DNA from: Verrucomicrobiota bacterium
GTDB lineage: Bacteria; Verrucomicrobiota; Verrucomicrobiia; Chthoniobacterales; UBA10450
Direction: 5' to 3'
Length of the DNA stretch: 10,473 bases
Assembly (NCBI GenBank): GCA_003218525.1
Contig: QHNU01000062.1
Span: forward strand, 1 to 10,473
Numbering within the stretch: the first letter of the stretch is position 1; every line of letters starts with the position of its first letter. The translations under genes and the position numbers were made by a program. Under the pieces are notes generated by a model that did not search any database, had not been told where the DNA came from, and saw only the letters and a list, made by a program, of their open reading frames with translations. Positions 1 to 6,903 of this stretch are shown here, piece after piece.

Positions 1-1211
1 TCCAGCCAAAAGAGGGCGTTCGCGATCAGGAAATTGCGAACTTCGTTGCGGCCGAAGTTGAAAATGAGCGTGCCCCAATCCACCTGCTCGCCCTGGCGCG
101 GATCCATGTGTTCGTAGAGATCGGTCCCGTCAAATTCGGCCAACCCATGTGCGTCTTTCGGGAAATGCGCCGGGACCCAATCCATGATCACCCCCACTCC
201 GGCCTGATGACATTTGTCGATAAAATGGCGGAGCTCGTCCGGTGTCCCAAAGCGACTGGTTGGCGCGTAATAGTTGGTAACCTGATACCCCCAGGAACCT
301 TCAAACGGATGCTCCGCAATTGGCATTAACTCGATATGGGTGTAGCCCATCTCGAGGACGTAAGGCAGAAGAGTCTCGGCAAACTCGAGATAACTGAGCT
401 GCCGACTTTTCTCTTCCGTTTTTCTGCGCCAGGAGCCGAGATGAACTTCGTAAACGCTGACCGGGCGCCGGACCCAGTTCTTGTCCCGGCGCGACTCCAT
501 CCAGGCGCCATCGCTCCAGCGGTATCGATCCAGATCGTAAACGAGCGAGGCCGTGGCGCGACCATGTTGATTGAAAAACGCGAAAGGATCGCTCTTCAAA
601 AAGATCGCGCCGCCGTGCGTTCGAATTTCGAATTTGTAATGCACGTTTTCGCCAATCGTCGGAATAAATAATTCCCAGACACCGCTCCCGAGGAGCCGGC
701 GCATGGTGTGGACCCGCCCATCCCAGCCATTGAAATCTCCGACCACACTGACCCGCTGGGCGTTTGGCGCCCAGACGGCGAAGTAAACGCCACTGTCTTC
801 CCCGACGCGCCGAATGTGGGCGCCAAATTTCTCGTAAAGCTGCCAATGTTGTCCCTCGCCAAATAAATAGAGATCCATTTCACCCATGATCACGCCATAG
901 GAATACGGGTCGCGGGTGATTTGTTCGGTCTCGTCCCACCGCTTGATCTTAAGCATGTAGGTGAAGTCGCGATCGCAGTCCTGCAGCGCCGCCTGGAAAA
1001 GCCCGTCGTCATGAATCTTCTCGGCCGGAACACTTTTGCCGTAGCCGTCGATTTTGACTAAAACTTCGCGCGCGTCCGGCCGGAAAACACGAATGATGAC
1101 GTCCTTTCCGACGCGGTGCGGACCGAGAATGCGGAATGGATCAGCGTGGGCTCCGCTGAGGAACGTACGCAGTTCCTCGGTCATTAAAACGGAGATATCG
1201 AACAGTTTCAT
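1..1211 (-). CDS. glgB: 1,4-alpha-glucan branching enzyme GlgB, partial (C-terminal part beyond window)
   Basis: Forms alpha-1,6 branches in glycogen in the cytoplasm by moving short alpha-1,4 glucan chains (GH13 family). One uninterrupted frame of 403 codons runs from an ATG at 1211 off the left edge. In order it shows a GlgB-type N1 domain (about residues 1-120, with FLSGAHADPFRILGPH), a CBM48 domain opening at W147 (WAPNAQRVSVVGDFNGWD), the linker motif YEVHLGSWR, and the start of the GH13 barrel with ELMPIAEHPFEGSWGYQ and conserved region I, DWVPAHF, at about residue 344. The catalytic Asp and Glu lie beyond the edge. Full-length family members have about 730 residues, so roughly 55% is present. 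A stop lies ten codons upstream of the ATG, which fixes the longest possible start; a second ATG at codon 10 is an alternative, and neither has a clear Shine-Dalgarno. The identification is secure. Confidence 0.95.
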   Translation of the reverse strand, partial: MKLFDISVLMTEELRTFLSGAHADPFRILGPHRVGKDVIIRVFRPDAREVLVKIDGYGKSVPAEKIHDDGLFQAALQDCDRDFTYMLKIKRWDETEQITRDPYSYGVIMGEMDLYLFGEGQHWQLYEKFGAHIRRVGEDSGVYFAVWAPNAQRVSVVGDFNGWDGRVHTMRRLLGSGVWELFIPTIGENVHYKFEIRTHGGAIFLKSDPFAFFNQHGRATASLVYDLDRYRWSDGAWMESRRDKNWVRRPVSVYEVHLGSWRRKTEEKSRQLSYLEFAETLLPYVLEMGYTHIELMPIAEHPFEGSWGYQVTNYYAPTSRFGTPDELRHFIDKCHQAGVGVIMDWVPAHFPKDAHGLAEFDGTDLYEHMDPRQGEQVDWGTLIFNFGRNEVRNFLIANALFWL

Positions 1212-1265
1212 CCGCGAATTGGGCGTCTCGCACCAAACTCATGCGTATAAGTTTCGCAAGCGTGC

Positions 1266-1334
1266 TGTAGCGTGCGCTGTCTGCGAGCGCATCCGAGCGC
1301 TTCTTGTGTCCGCTGAGGACAGCGGACACTACAA
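1266..1334. repeat. REP family A facing pair (BIME-like) at the 3' end of the RAYT gene
   Basis: Two hairpins face each other. The left one begins with GTAG (1267-1270) and has a TGCGCT/AGCGCA stem ending near 1291. The right one (1306-1329) has a perfect 10-bp stem, GTGTCCGCTG AGGA CAGCGGACAC, followed by CTACAA, so read on the minus strand it also begins TTGTAG. The unit ends four bases before the RAYT stop codon at 1339-1341. It lies between the glgB and RAYT genes, and its RNA form could also act as a 3' stabiliser or attenuator for the RAYT transcript; that role is inferred. Confidence 0.8.
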
Positions 1335-1338
1335 ACGA

Positions 1339-1845
1339 TTACGCTCGATCGATGATTCCGATTTCCCCGGCGTAAGGCCAGGCCTCAGCAGTTTCGACGA
1401 GGCCGGCGCGAGCCGGATTTTCGTGCACATAATTCCATTTATCGACGTAACTCTCGCTGCTGCGCAAAAGATGATCATGGAATCCAGGTTGCCAGAGCGA
1501 CGATAAGATCTGGCCGGAAATTCGCGTGGGCCGTACCGAGCAATCAGACAATGCCGAGTTTAATTGGCGCTTCATCCCTTTGATCCACTCGCTCAATGTG
1601 ATCGTGCAGTTGCTGCCGAAACAGAGAAAGAGATGCACGTGATCCGGCATGATCACGTAACGACCGACAATTATTCCGAATTTCGCCGCATGATGGCAAT
1701 ACTTGATGAAAGCAGCGTGAACCGCGGCTGTAGCTAAAACTTGGCGCCGCGTATGAGTGTTGAAGCTGAGCAGGTAGACCGGCGCCTCGAACCGAGCGAA
1801 CAACAGGCCGAGTCGGGGCGGTTTCGCTTTGATTTTCCGCTGCAC
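1339..1845 (-). CDS. REP-associated tyrosine transposase (RAYT; Y1/HUH family, IS200-like)
   Basis: Encodes 168 residues, a usual size for a single-domain Y1 transposase. Visible signatures are the HUH-type metal-binding motif in MPDHVHLF (H69 and H71), the IKG segment near residue 88 (WIKGMKRQLN), WQPGFHDHLLR near 118-128, and the C-terminal helix SYVDKWNYVHENPARAGLV with the likely nucleophile Y133. The NPARAGLV ending is typical of RAYTs rather than classical IS200/IS605 TnpA. RAYTs cut single-stranded REP hairpins that have a GTAG-like tetranucleotide at the foot, and GTAG-bearing hairpins flank this gene closely on both sides (1266-1334 and 1854-1953). No terminal repeats of an autonomous IS were seen, which fits a domesticated RAYT. 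The start is a GTG at 1845 without a clear ribosome binding site. The gene appears intact, ending in TAA. Confidence 0.9.
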   Translation of the reverse strand: MQRKIKAKPPRLGLLFARFEAPVYLLSFNTHTRRQVLATAAVHAAFIKYCHHAAKFGIIVGRYVIMPDHVHLFLCFGSNCTITLSEWIKGMKRQLNSALSDCSVRPTRISGQILSSLWQPGFHDHLLRSSESYVDKWNYVHENPARAGLVETAEAWPYAGEIGIIDRA

Positions 1846-1853
1846 AACGAGTG

Positions 1854-1953
1854 TTGTAGCGTTCGGTCCCCTCCCCGCATATCGAAATCACAATCCGCTG
1901 AGGACAGCGGACGCTACAACAATCGCATTGTAATGTGCGCTGTCCGCAGCGCA
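1854..1953. repeat. REP family A cluster upstream of the RAYT gene
   Basis: Contains three units. A degenerate one begins TTGTAGCG at 1854, nine bases upstream of the RAYT start. A minus-oriented hairpin follows at 1894-1911 (TCCGCTG AGGA CAGCGGA) with CTACAA at 1914-1919. A plus-oriented hairpin follows at 1936-1953 (TGCGCTG TCCG CAGCGCA), preceded by TTGTAA at 1929-1934, where GTAA replaces GTAG. The second and third units form a pair whose arms and spacer match the pair at 3072-3132 closely. Confidence 0.8.
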
Positions 1954-1993
1954 TTTGCATCCGCCAGCGCATTCACCGCCGACGGCCCAATTA

Positions 1994-2040
1994 TCCGCTA
2001 AGGACTCCGCAAGCGTTCGCGCAGGACAGCGGACGCCACA
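1994..2040 (-). repeat. REP family A unit with expanded loop
   Basis: The arms TCCGCT (1994-1999) and AGCGGA (2028-2033) are the same as in other family A units. The usual AGGA loop is replaced by a longer segment containing GGACTCCGCAAGCGTTCGC. The foot reads GCCACA, giving GTGG on the minus strand in place of GTAG. A 26-base part of this unit (1995-2020) recurs at 3433-3458 with two mismatches. It lies beyond the 3' end of the NERD gene. Confidence 0.65.
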
Positions 2041-2069
2041 GCCAGGCCGACCGGCGGACCCTATAACGA

Positions 2070-2867
2070 CTACGTCAGCGCCGGGCGAAGCCCAACCGGC
2101 TCGGAGTGCGGAAAACGTCTGTCGGTTCCAGCAATATCCCTCAGCCCGCAAACGAGCCGATCGATTTCATCCTCGCCAAGTTTCCGCGAATACAGCGGGT
2201 GTTCGATATATTCGTGCAACTGTTCGAGGCGAACGCAATGCGCTTCCTGGGTGTTGCCATAGGGGGCATCGACGTGCGCGCTCGGGAAAACCATCACACC
2301 GCGAATGTGAAAATCGCTGCTCTCAGCGAGAGCACCCAACTGATCGCGCAGCAAAGCGATCCTGCGCAGGAACATTTTTATGTAGGGCTGCTCCACTGCC
2401 CTACTATTCAGCGTCAATTCCCCAGCTTGATCAACTCCGACCAGTCCAATCCAGCTTTTGGTCTCGACCGCGAAAAAGCCGGTGGGGCCAAGAACGACAT
2501 GCTCGAAAATTCCGCGTCCGGTATTCAGATTATGGAAGATAAAAAATTTATTCGAGAGTCGTTGCAACTCAGCCTCGACCTCTCGCCCGCCAATCGCACC
2601 TTTGCCCCAGTAGAATCGTTCGCGTTCCAACGCGGTGATTCGTCGGCCTGCGTAGCGGCAAAACCACCACAGACAAACTCCAATCACCAAAGCAGCGACC
2701 GCCGCGCCGCTGGCTTCACCACGGGTGACGAATAGAATCGTTAACATGATTCCTTCCAGGAAAGCGGTAGTGGCGGCGACAAAAACGATGGTCAAAAGCT
2801 TTCGTTTATAGGCCTTTACCGATTGATGCGCAGAGTGCGCACCGGGAACCCCAAAAATCTTCGGCAT
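2070..2867 (-). CDS. NERD-domain protein with two N-terminal membrane segments
   Basis: Encodes 265 residues. Two hydrophobic segments at about 24-46 and 53-72 suggest an inner-membrane anchor. Next is YWGKGAIGGREVEAEL (about 86-101), then HNLNTGRGIFEHVVLGPTGF (112-131) and FFAVETKSWIGLVGV (131-145). This is the NERD (nuclease-related domain) pattern, a restriction-endonuclease-like fold in which the acidic residue before HVV and the ExK of VETKSW (E135, K137) form the putative active site. The position usually held by Asp before HVV is Glu here (E122). The rest, ending in a charged tail, has no recognised domain. NERD proteins are often linked to DNA processing, but few have a proven role, so no specific function is assigned. 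The start at 2867 has no strong ribosome binding site. The gene stands alone, with repeats on both sides. Confidence 0.8.
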   Translation of the reverse strand: MPKIFGVPGAHSAHQSVKAYKRKLLTIVFVAATTAFLEGIMLTILFVTRGEASGAAVAALVIGVCLWWFCRYAGRRITALERERFYWGKGAIGGREVEAELQRLSNKFFIFHNLNTGRGIFEHVVLGPTGFFAVETKSWIGLVGVDQAGELTLNSRAVEQPYIKMFLRRIALLRDQLGALAESSDFHIRGVMVFPSAHVDAPYGNTQEAHCVRLEQLHEYIEHPLYSRKLGEDEIDRLVCGLRDIAGTDRRFPHSEPVGLRPALT

Positions 2868-3071
2868 ACCGCGTCTATGCCGCTAAATCCGTGCCAACGG
2901 CGCGGCTGAGTGACCCCCCGAACATCACCTGAAGGCGCCGAAAACGTTTGCCAGTTGACCTTGCCAGTCCTGTCCGCCAATCGGACGGATTCGTCCCGTG
3001 GCGAGCGAGGAGTTGCTGGGGCGGTTCGGTGAACGGTCCTACCAGCGCCTCCATCTGCTGTTCTGCCCGTT
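2868..3071. other. Intergenic stretch with no supported gene
   Basis: This stretch upstream of the NERD gene holds no convincing coding region. The frames open across it continue into the REP and 245-bp repeat sequences and resemble no known family. A short palindrome, GTCCG CCAAT CGGAC, sits at about 2971-2985. The NERD promoter presumably lies here, but no clear -35/-10 pair was found. Confidence 0.5.
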
Positions 3072-3132
3072 GTCCGCTGGGGACAGCGGACGCTACAACA
3101 ATCGCGCTGTAGTGTGCGCTGTCCCCAGCGCA
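3072..3132. repeat. REP family A facing pair
   Basis: The left hairpin is GTCCGCTG GGGA CAGCGGAC (3072-3091) followed by CTACAA. The spacer is CAATCGCGC, and the right half is TGTAGTG plus the hairpin TGCGCTG TCCC CAGCGCA (3115-3132). It is nearly identical over about 60 bases, spacer included, to the pair at 1894-1953; the loop changes are AGGA/GGGA and TCCG/TCCC. It abuts the 245-bp element starting at 3136. Confidence 0.85.
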
Positions 3133-3135
3133 TAC

Positions 3136-3380
3136 TGTCATGTCGAGCGGAGCCGAGACATCTCTGGCTATTGTCCGTTGCCAAACAACCTGGCTTCTCA
3201 ATTATCTAACACCCGAGCGATTCGCCACCTAAGACTAACCCAGTAGCGAGCAACTCTTTCATGCGGGCGATGAATAGTCAGAGATTGACTCGTTCGCTTC
3301 CCGCTCACTCGGCCGACGGCCTGCCGTCTATGTCGCGGCTTCCCCAGCCGCTCCATTCCTCGGCTTCGCTCGGAATGACA
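3136..3380 (+). mobile_element. 245-bp MITE-like palindromic element, copy 1
   Basis: Bounded by terminal inverted repeats of about 26 bp beginning TGTCAT and ending ATGACA. The left end is TGTCATGTCGAGCGGAGCCG and the right end, read on the minus strand, is TGTCATTCCGAGCGAAGCCG. Each end is itself an imperfect hairpin. An 11-bp internal inverted repeat, CTCTGGCTATT (3162-3172) against AATAGTCAGAG (3273-3283, one mismatch), encloses an inner core of about 120 bp. The same 245-bp sequence lies at 8906-9150 in inverse orientation, with about 13 differences by hand alignment. No transposase is encoded, so it would be non-autonomous. No target-site duplication is evident. Confidence 0.75.
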
Positions 3381-3432
3381 AAGCGTCCGCCTATTACATT
3401 CTAAACTTTCGCTCGGCGGCAGAGACGGCCGG

Positions 3433-3499
3433 CCGCTGAGGACTCCGAAAGCGTTCGCCCTCCACGACGGGCAGGCTGAGCAGGCAAGCGGACGCTACA
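3433..3499 (-). repeat. REP family A unit with a large loop insertion
   Basis: Starts CCGCTGAGGAC (3433-3443) and ends AAGCGGACGCTACA (3486-3499), the two arms of a family A unit with the CTAC foot. About 40 bases replace the normal 4-base loop. The first part, CTCCGAAAGCGTTCGC, is shared with the unit at 1994-2040; the rest (about 3459-3485) is not seen elsewhere in the window. Confidence 0.6.
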
Positions 3500-3547
3500 C
3501 CAGAAGTGAATATTCAGGTCTCAGGTCCGGTCCGGCAGTTGGCGGTG

Positions 3548-3558
3548 CTCGGAATGAC
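3548..3558 (+). repeat. Remnant of the 245-bp element's terminal repeat
   Basis: CTCGGAATGAC matches the right end of the 245-bp element at 3369-3379 and directly precedes the family B pair at 3561. It is probably the scar of another copy, though at 11 bases it could be coincidence. Confidence 0.4.
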
Positions 3559-3560
3559 GA

Positions 3561-3623
3561 CTGTAGCGGCGGTCTCCGACCGTCGCATTAGTTTGGTTCG
3601 ACGCTCAGAGAGCGCCGCTACAG
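3561..3623. repeat. REP family B facing pair downstream of the permease gene
   Basis: Outer ends are the 11-bp perfect inverted repeat CTGTAGCGGCG (3561-3571) and CGCCGCTACAG (3613-3623). The left arm folds into an 8-bp stem, one pair being G-U, at 3567-3574/3578-3585. The right arm folds as CGCTC AGA GAGCG (3602-3606/3610-3614). GTAG marks both feet. It lies about 63 bases beyond the permease stop codon, so as RNA it may protect or end the operon transcript, as REP sequences do in enterobacteria; no U-tract is present to make it a standard intrinsic terminator. Confidence 0.8.
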
Positions 3624-3686
3624 CGCGAGGGAGACGTAGCCTTTCATAATCGGATACGGCTCGTTCACTTCTTCAAGGGGTCAACT

Positions 3687-5195
3687 TTAAGTGCGCTGGC
3701 TGCGAGCTCGCGCCTTCCAAACCAGATAAACGGGCACGCCCGTCAGAACAATGGCAATTCCGACGCCCGACGTAGCGGGGGCCAAATAGGCGAGGTCGCA
3801 AACAAGAAGGATGGCCAGGACGATGGAGATCACCGGCACGATTGGATAACCCCATGTCCGATAGGGCCGCGGCTCATTTGGCCGTTTACGCCGCAAAATG
3901 ATCACCGCTCCGACAAGCAGCAGATAAAAGATCAAGTCGGCCGAGACGATGTATTCGAGTAGTTGAGTATAAACGTTACCGAAAGAGTGCGCGCCGGAGC
4001 TGGCATTGGTGGTGACGGTTCGCGGGAGGGTCAGGAGCATTGTCCAAATGGCCTGCACTACCAGGGCTTCAGCCGGGACGTAAAACCGATTTGTCGTTCC
4101 GACCCTGCGAAAAAATAAACCGTCGCGTGCCATGGCATAGTAAACGCGCGCACCGGCGAGAATCAGGCCGTTGTCGCAACCGAAGGTCGAGATCATGATC
4201 GCTGCCGCCATTGCCAACACGCCGGGTGTTCCGAAGATCACCCGCATCATGGCGACAGCGACGCGATTTTGTGGGGCGTGCTGGATGCCATCGAGAGAGA
4301 GGACGGCGACATAGGCGAGGTTGGTCAGCAGGTAAAGCAGGACGACAATCCCGCAACCATAAAGCAACGCACGCGAAAGATTGCGACCGGGCTCACGCAC
4401 TTCGCTCCCGATAAATGTGACATTCGTCCACGCCGTTTGCGCGAAGAGCGGGCCGACCATGGCTTTGCCAAACAGCAACGCGATGGCGAGACCGCCAACG
4501 ATTCCAAGACCCGGCTGCGCGGCTTCAGGATTCCAGCCGTTAGCCGACGGATTCCACCAATTCGAGGCCAGAGCAGCACAGGCCGGACGCCAGCCCAAAA
4601 TCAATCCGACGACAATGACGCCGGCAAGCGCGGCCGTTTTAGCAAAAGTGAAGCTGTTTTGGACCAGCTTGCCGATACGCAAACCGCGCGGGTTGGTGAA
4701 TGTCAGGAGTGCGATGAGCAAAATCGCGATGAGCTGTTCCGTCGAAAGACTCAGCGCATAGCCGGGTAATACGACGATCGGCGCGACCAGGTAACCATCG
4801 GAGCTGACCGCTGGCACAAATACGCCAAGAAACCTCGCGAAAGCGATGGCGACGGCGGCGATAGTTCCCGTCTGCACTACCAGGAAAAGTGTCCAACCGA
4901 ATAGGAACCCGAGCGCCGGGCCGTAGGCTTCCCGTAAAAAAATGTAAACGCCGCCCGCGCGCGGCATCATGGTAGCGAGTTCGGCGCAGCAAAGCGCGCC
5001 GGTGATCGTCATTAAACCGGCTACGGCCCATGCCAACAGCAGCCAGCCAGGTGCACCGATCAATCGCGCGGATTCAGCCGAGGTGATGAAAATGCCGGAA
5101 CCGATCATCGAACCCATGACGATCATGGTGGCGTCGAGCAAACCGAGCCCGCGAACCAGGCTGGTATGATGCTGCTTCAAATCGTCGCCGTTCAT
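3687..5195 (-). CDS. APC-superfamily amino acid permease coupled to 5-oxoprolinase genes
   Basis: Encodes 502 residues with about twelve hydrophobic segments. The first segment carries the APC signature GSMIGSGIFI (about 28-37), followed by ELATMMPRAGGVYIFLREAYG and, later, TFGCDNGLILAGARVYYAMARDG, as in LAT-like permeases of the APC superfamily. Such proteins move amino acids across the inner membrane by exchange or cation symport. The ATG at 5195 overlaps the pxpA stop in ATGA, so translation is probably coupled. From this position the likely substrate is 5-oxoproline, a peptide-derived amino acid or glutamate; the sequence alone does not fix it. It is the last gene of the operon and ends in TAA. 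Confidence 0.9.
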   Translation of the reverse strand: MNGDDLKQHHTSLVRGLGLLDATMIVMGSMIGSGIFITSAESARLIGAPGWLLLAWAVAGLMTITGALCCAELATMMPRAGGVYIFLREAYGPALGFLFGWTLFLVVQTGTIAAVAIAFARFLGVFVPAVSSDGYLVAPIVVLPGYALSLSTEQLIAILLIALLTFTNPRGLRIGKLVQNSFTFAKTAALAGVIVVGLILGWRPACAALASNWWNPSANGWNPEAAQPGLGIVGGLAIALLFGKAMVGPLFAQTAWTNVTFIGSEVREPGRNLSRALLYGCGIVVLLYLLTNLAYVAVLSLDGIQHAPQNRVAVAMMRVIFGTPGVLAMAAAIMISTFGCDNGLILAGARVYYAMARDGLFFRRVGTTNRFYVPAEALVVQAIWTMLLTLPRTVTTNASSGAHSFGNVYTQLLEYIVSADLIFYLLLVGAVIILRRKRPNEPRPYRTWGYPIVPVISIVLAILLVCDLAYLAPATSGVGIAIVLTGVPVYLVWKARARSQRT

Positions 5196-5947
5196 CGGCG
5201 CCGTCTTGGCGGAGCAATGGTCACCCTTTCCGATTCAAGCCGCCGGCGGAGCTCCCGGACAAATCCCACCGCCTCTGGGGTGTCGCCGTGTACACAAATG
5301 GTTTCAACTTCAATCGGAACGTCGCTGCCATCGACGGCACGGACGACGCCTTCGCGCAGCATTCGTACAACTCGTTCCGCCGCTTCAACTGGATCGCGAA
5401 GCAGCGCATCCGGCCGAGAGCGGGGAACGAGCGAACCGTCCGGCATGTAGTTTCGATCCGCGAAAACCTCTCTCGCCGTCGGCAATTCCAGCTCGACCGC
5501 GGCGATTTCCAAGGCGCTACGCGCGGGAACGAAAAGAATGAGCCGTGTATCCACGGCGAGCACGGCGTGAACAATGGCTTGGGCCAACGCCTGATTGCAT
5601 GCCGCCATGTTATAAAGAGCGCCGTGCGGCTTAACGTGGTTCATCTCGGTGCCCGCGGCTGCACAAAGTGCTCTAAAAGCACCAATCTGATAGGTGACGA
5701 GTGTGAAAACCTCCGAGGCGCTCACCTCCCTCTCGGTCCGGCCAAAATTCTCGCGATCGGCCAGGCTCGGATGCGCCCCGGTAGCCACGCCTTGCTCTTT
5801 GGCCGCGCGAATCGAGGCGAAGATGGAATCGGGATCGCCCGCGTGAAATCCGCAGGCAATATTTGCGGAAGTAACAAGTTCCAGAATCTCCTCGTCATGC
5901 TCGGCTCCTTCCCCAAGATCGGAGTTGAGATCGACGATTTCTCTCAT
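5192..5947 (-). CDS. pxpA: 5-oxoprolinase subunit A (LamB/YcsF family)
   Basis: Component A of the prokaryotic ATP-dependent 5-oxoprolinase PxpABC, which hydrolyses 5-oxoproline to L-glutamate in the cytoplasm. The 251 residues match the family length. Signatures are VDLNSDLGEG (5-14), ANIACGFHAGDP (28-39), GAHPS (57-61), NHVKPHGALYN (103-113), the DRNYMPDGSLVPR region and ETICVHGDTPEAV. The conserved Asp and His residues of these motifs belong to the TIM-barrel-like active site. The ATG at 5947 overlaps the pxpC stop by 4 bp, and the gene's own stop overlaps the permease start. The arginine-rich tail (PPRRRR) is a minor local feature. The identification is secure. Confidence 0.95.
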   Translation of the reverse strand: MREIVDLNSDLGEGAEHDEEILELVTSANIACGFHAGDPDSIFASIRAAKEQGVATGAHPSLADRENFGRTEREVSASEVFTLVTYQIGAFRALCAAAGTEMNHVKPHGALYNMAACNQALAQAIVHAVLAVDTRLILFVPARSALEIAAVELELPTAREVFADRNYMPDGSLVPRSRPDALLRDPVEAAERVVRMLREGVVRAVDGSDVPIEVETICVHGDTPEAVGFVRELRRRLESERVTIAPPRRRR

Positions 5948-6903
5948 GCGAATCGTGCCTGTAATCCGGCGCGAAAAAGAGCGATGTCTTTTTCCTGACC
6001 AAGCAACAGCTCTTGTGCTTCGGCAAGGGGGACTAACTCAAAACCTACCTCATCCAGTGGCTGCAGCTGTGCGGCCCGGGCAAGATCGACCGTGATCACG
6101 TGCCCGATTTTGGGATAGCCCCCAATCGTTTGGCAATCGGCAAGCAACACGATCGGCGCTCCATCGCGGGGCACCTGGATCGTACCCGATGCGACAGCTT
6201 CGGATGGAAGCTCTGGGGTCGTGCCATTGGAGATCCGTTCGCCTTCCAAACGTAACCCCATCCGATCCGAATTCATCGCCACACGAAATTTGCGTGCGAG
6301 AAGTTTTGCGCGCACGCCCTCATCGAAATCGTCCCAACGGCGGCCACGGACCACGCGCAGCACACCTCCCGGCGCGAACAGGCGCGGCGCGCTCCAATCG
6401 GAGACTGCCGCAGGCAGCCGTAAAGCTATGCTCATTGCGAGCGCGCTCCGAACGCCGAACAAGAGCTCGTCCTTATCGCGGAGAGCGCGACCATTCTGGC
6501 CGCCGAAATGGGCGCGCAAATCTGTTGAGCGGCTGCCGAGGACTTCCGGCACTTCAATTCCACCCGAGATCGCCAGCCAGGCGCGGCCGCGTTTTGCTTG
6601 GATCTCACAGACTGCGCCAGCTGAAATTCGGGCACAATGCAACTGGGGAATTGGCGTGCCTCCGGCAAGGACTTCAAATTCTCCGCCGCACCACGCGATC
6701 AAACGCTCATCATCAAACTGCAGGCGCACACGTCCACTGGCAATTTCAAGACCGGCGGCGCCTTGATCATTCCCGACGACCAGGTTCATCAACCGCAGCG
6801 AGACGGGATCGAGGGCGCCAGCTACCGCCACTCCGAATTTGCGGAAACCAAACCGGCCGCAATCCTGGACCGTTGTTTGGAAGCCGGCCGAGAGAACGAT
6901 CAT
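5944..6903 (-). CDS. pxpC: 5-oxoprolinase subunit C (KipA / biotin-dependent carboxyltransferase-like)
   Basis: Encodes 319 residues, a normal length. The N-terminus has GFQTTVQDCGRFGFRKFGV (7-25) and GALDPVSLRLMNLVVGN (29-45), and the C-terminal half has QVPRDGAPIVLLADCQTIGG followed by YPKIGHVITVDLARAAQL, all hallmarks of the family also called KipA or allophanate hydrolase subunit 2. With PxpB it makes the ATP-using part of 5-oxoprolinase. Earlier KipA/KipI work in Bacillus linked the pair to sporulation kinase control; the presence of pxpA makes the metabolic role the better reading here. The start at 6903 overlaps the pxpB stop in ATGA and the end overlaps pxpA in the same way. Confidence 0.95.
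   Translation of the reverse strand: MIVLSAGFQTTVQDCGRFGFRKFGVAVAGALDPVSLRLMNLVVGNDQGAAGLEIASGRVRLQFDDERLIAWCGGEFEVLAGGTPIPQLHCARISAGAVCEIQAKRGRAWLAISGGIEVPEVLGSRSTDLRAHFGGQNGRALRDKDELLFGVRSALAMSIALRLPAAVSDWSAPRLFAPGGVLRVVRGRRWDDFDEGVRAKLLARKFRVAMNSDRMGLRLEGERISNGTTPELPSEAVASGTIQVPRDGAPIVLLADCQTIGGYPKIGHVITVDLARAAQLQPLDEVGFELVPLAEAQELLLGQEKDIALFRAGLQARFA

Noticed and set aside
301..883. Open frames in other phases and on the plus strand over the glgB region
   Set aside because: They are shadows of the glgB frame, whose translation matches the family throughout.
1266..2040. CRISPR array
   Set aside because: The repeats are inverted hairpins at irregular spacing with conserved spacers, not direct repeats with unique spacers, and no cas genes are present.
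2083..2093. GGGC GAA GCCC hairpin as a terminator
   Set aside because: It lies inside the 3' end of the NERD coding region and no U-tract follows.
2816..3246. Overlapping open frames of 80-120 codons across the intergenic region
   Set aside because: They translate palindromic repeats, resemble no known family and lack ribosome binding sites.
5206..5998. Plus-strand open frames opposite pxpA and pxpC
   Set aside because: They are antisense to genes with clear family motifs in the minus frame and show no similarity of their own.
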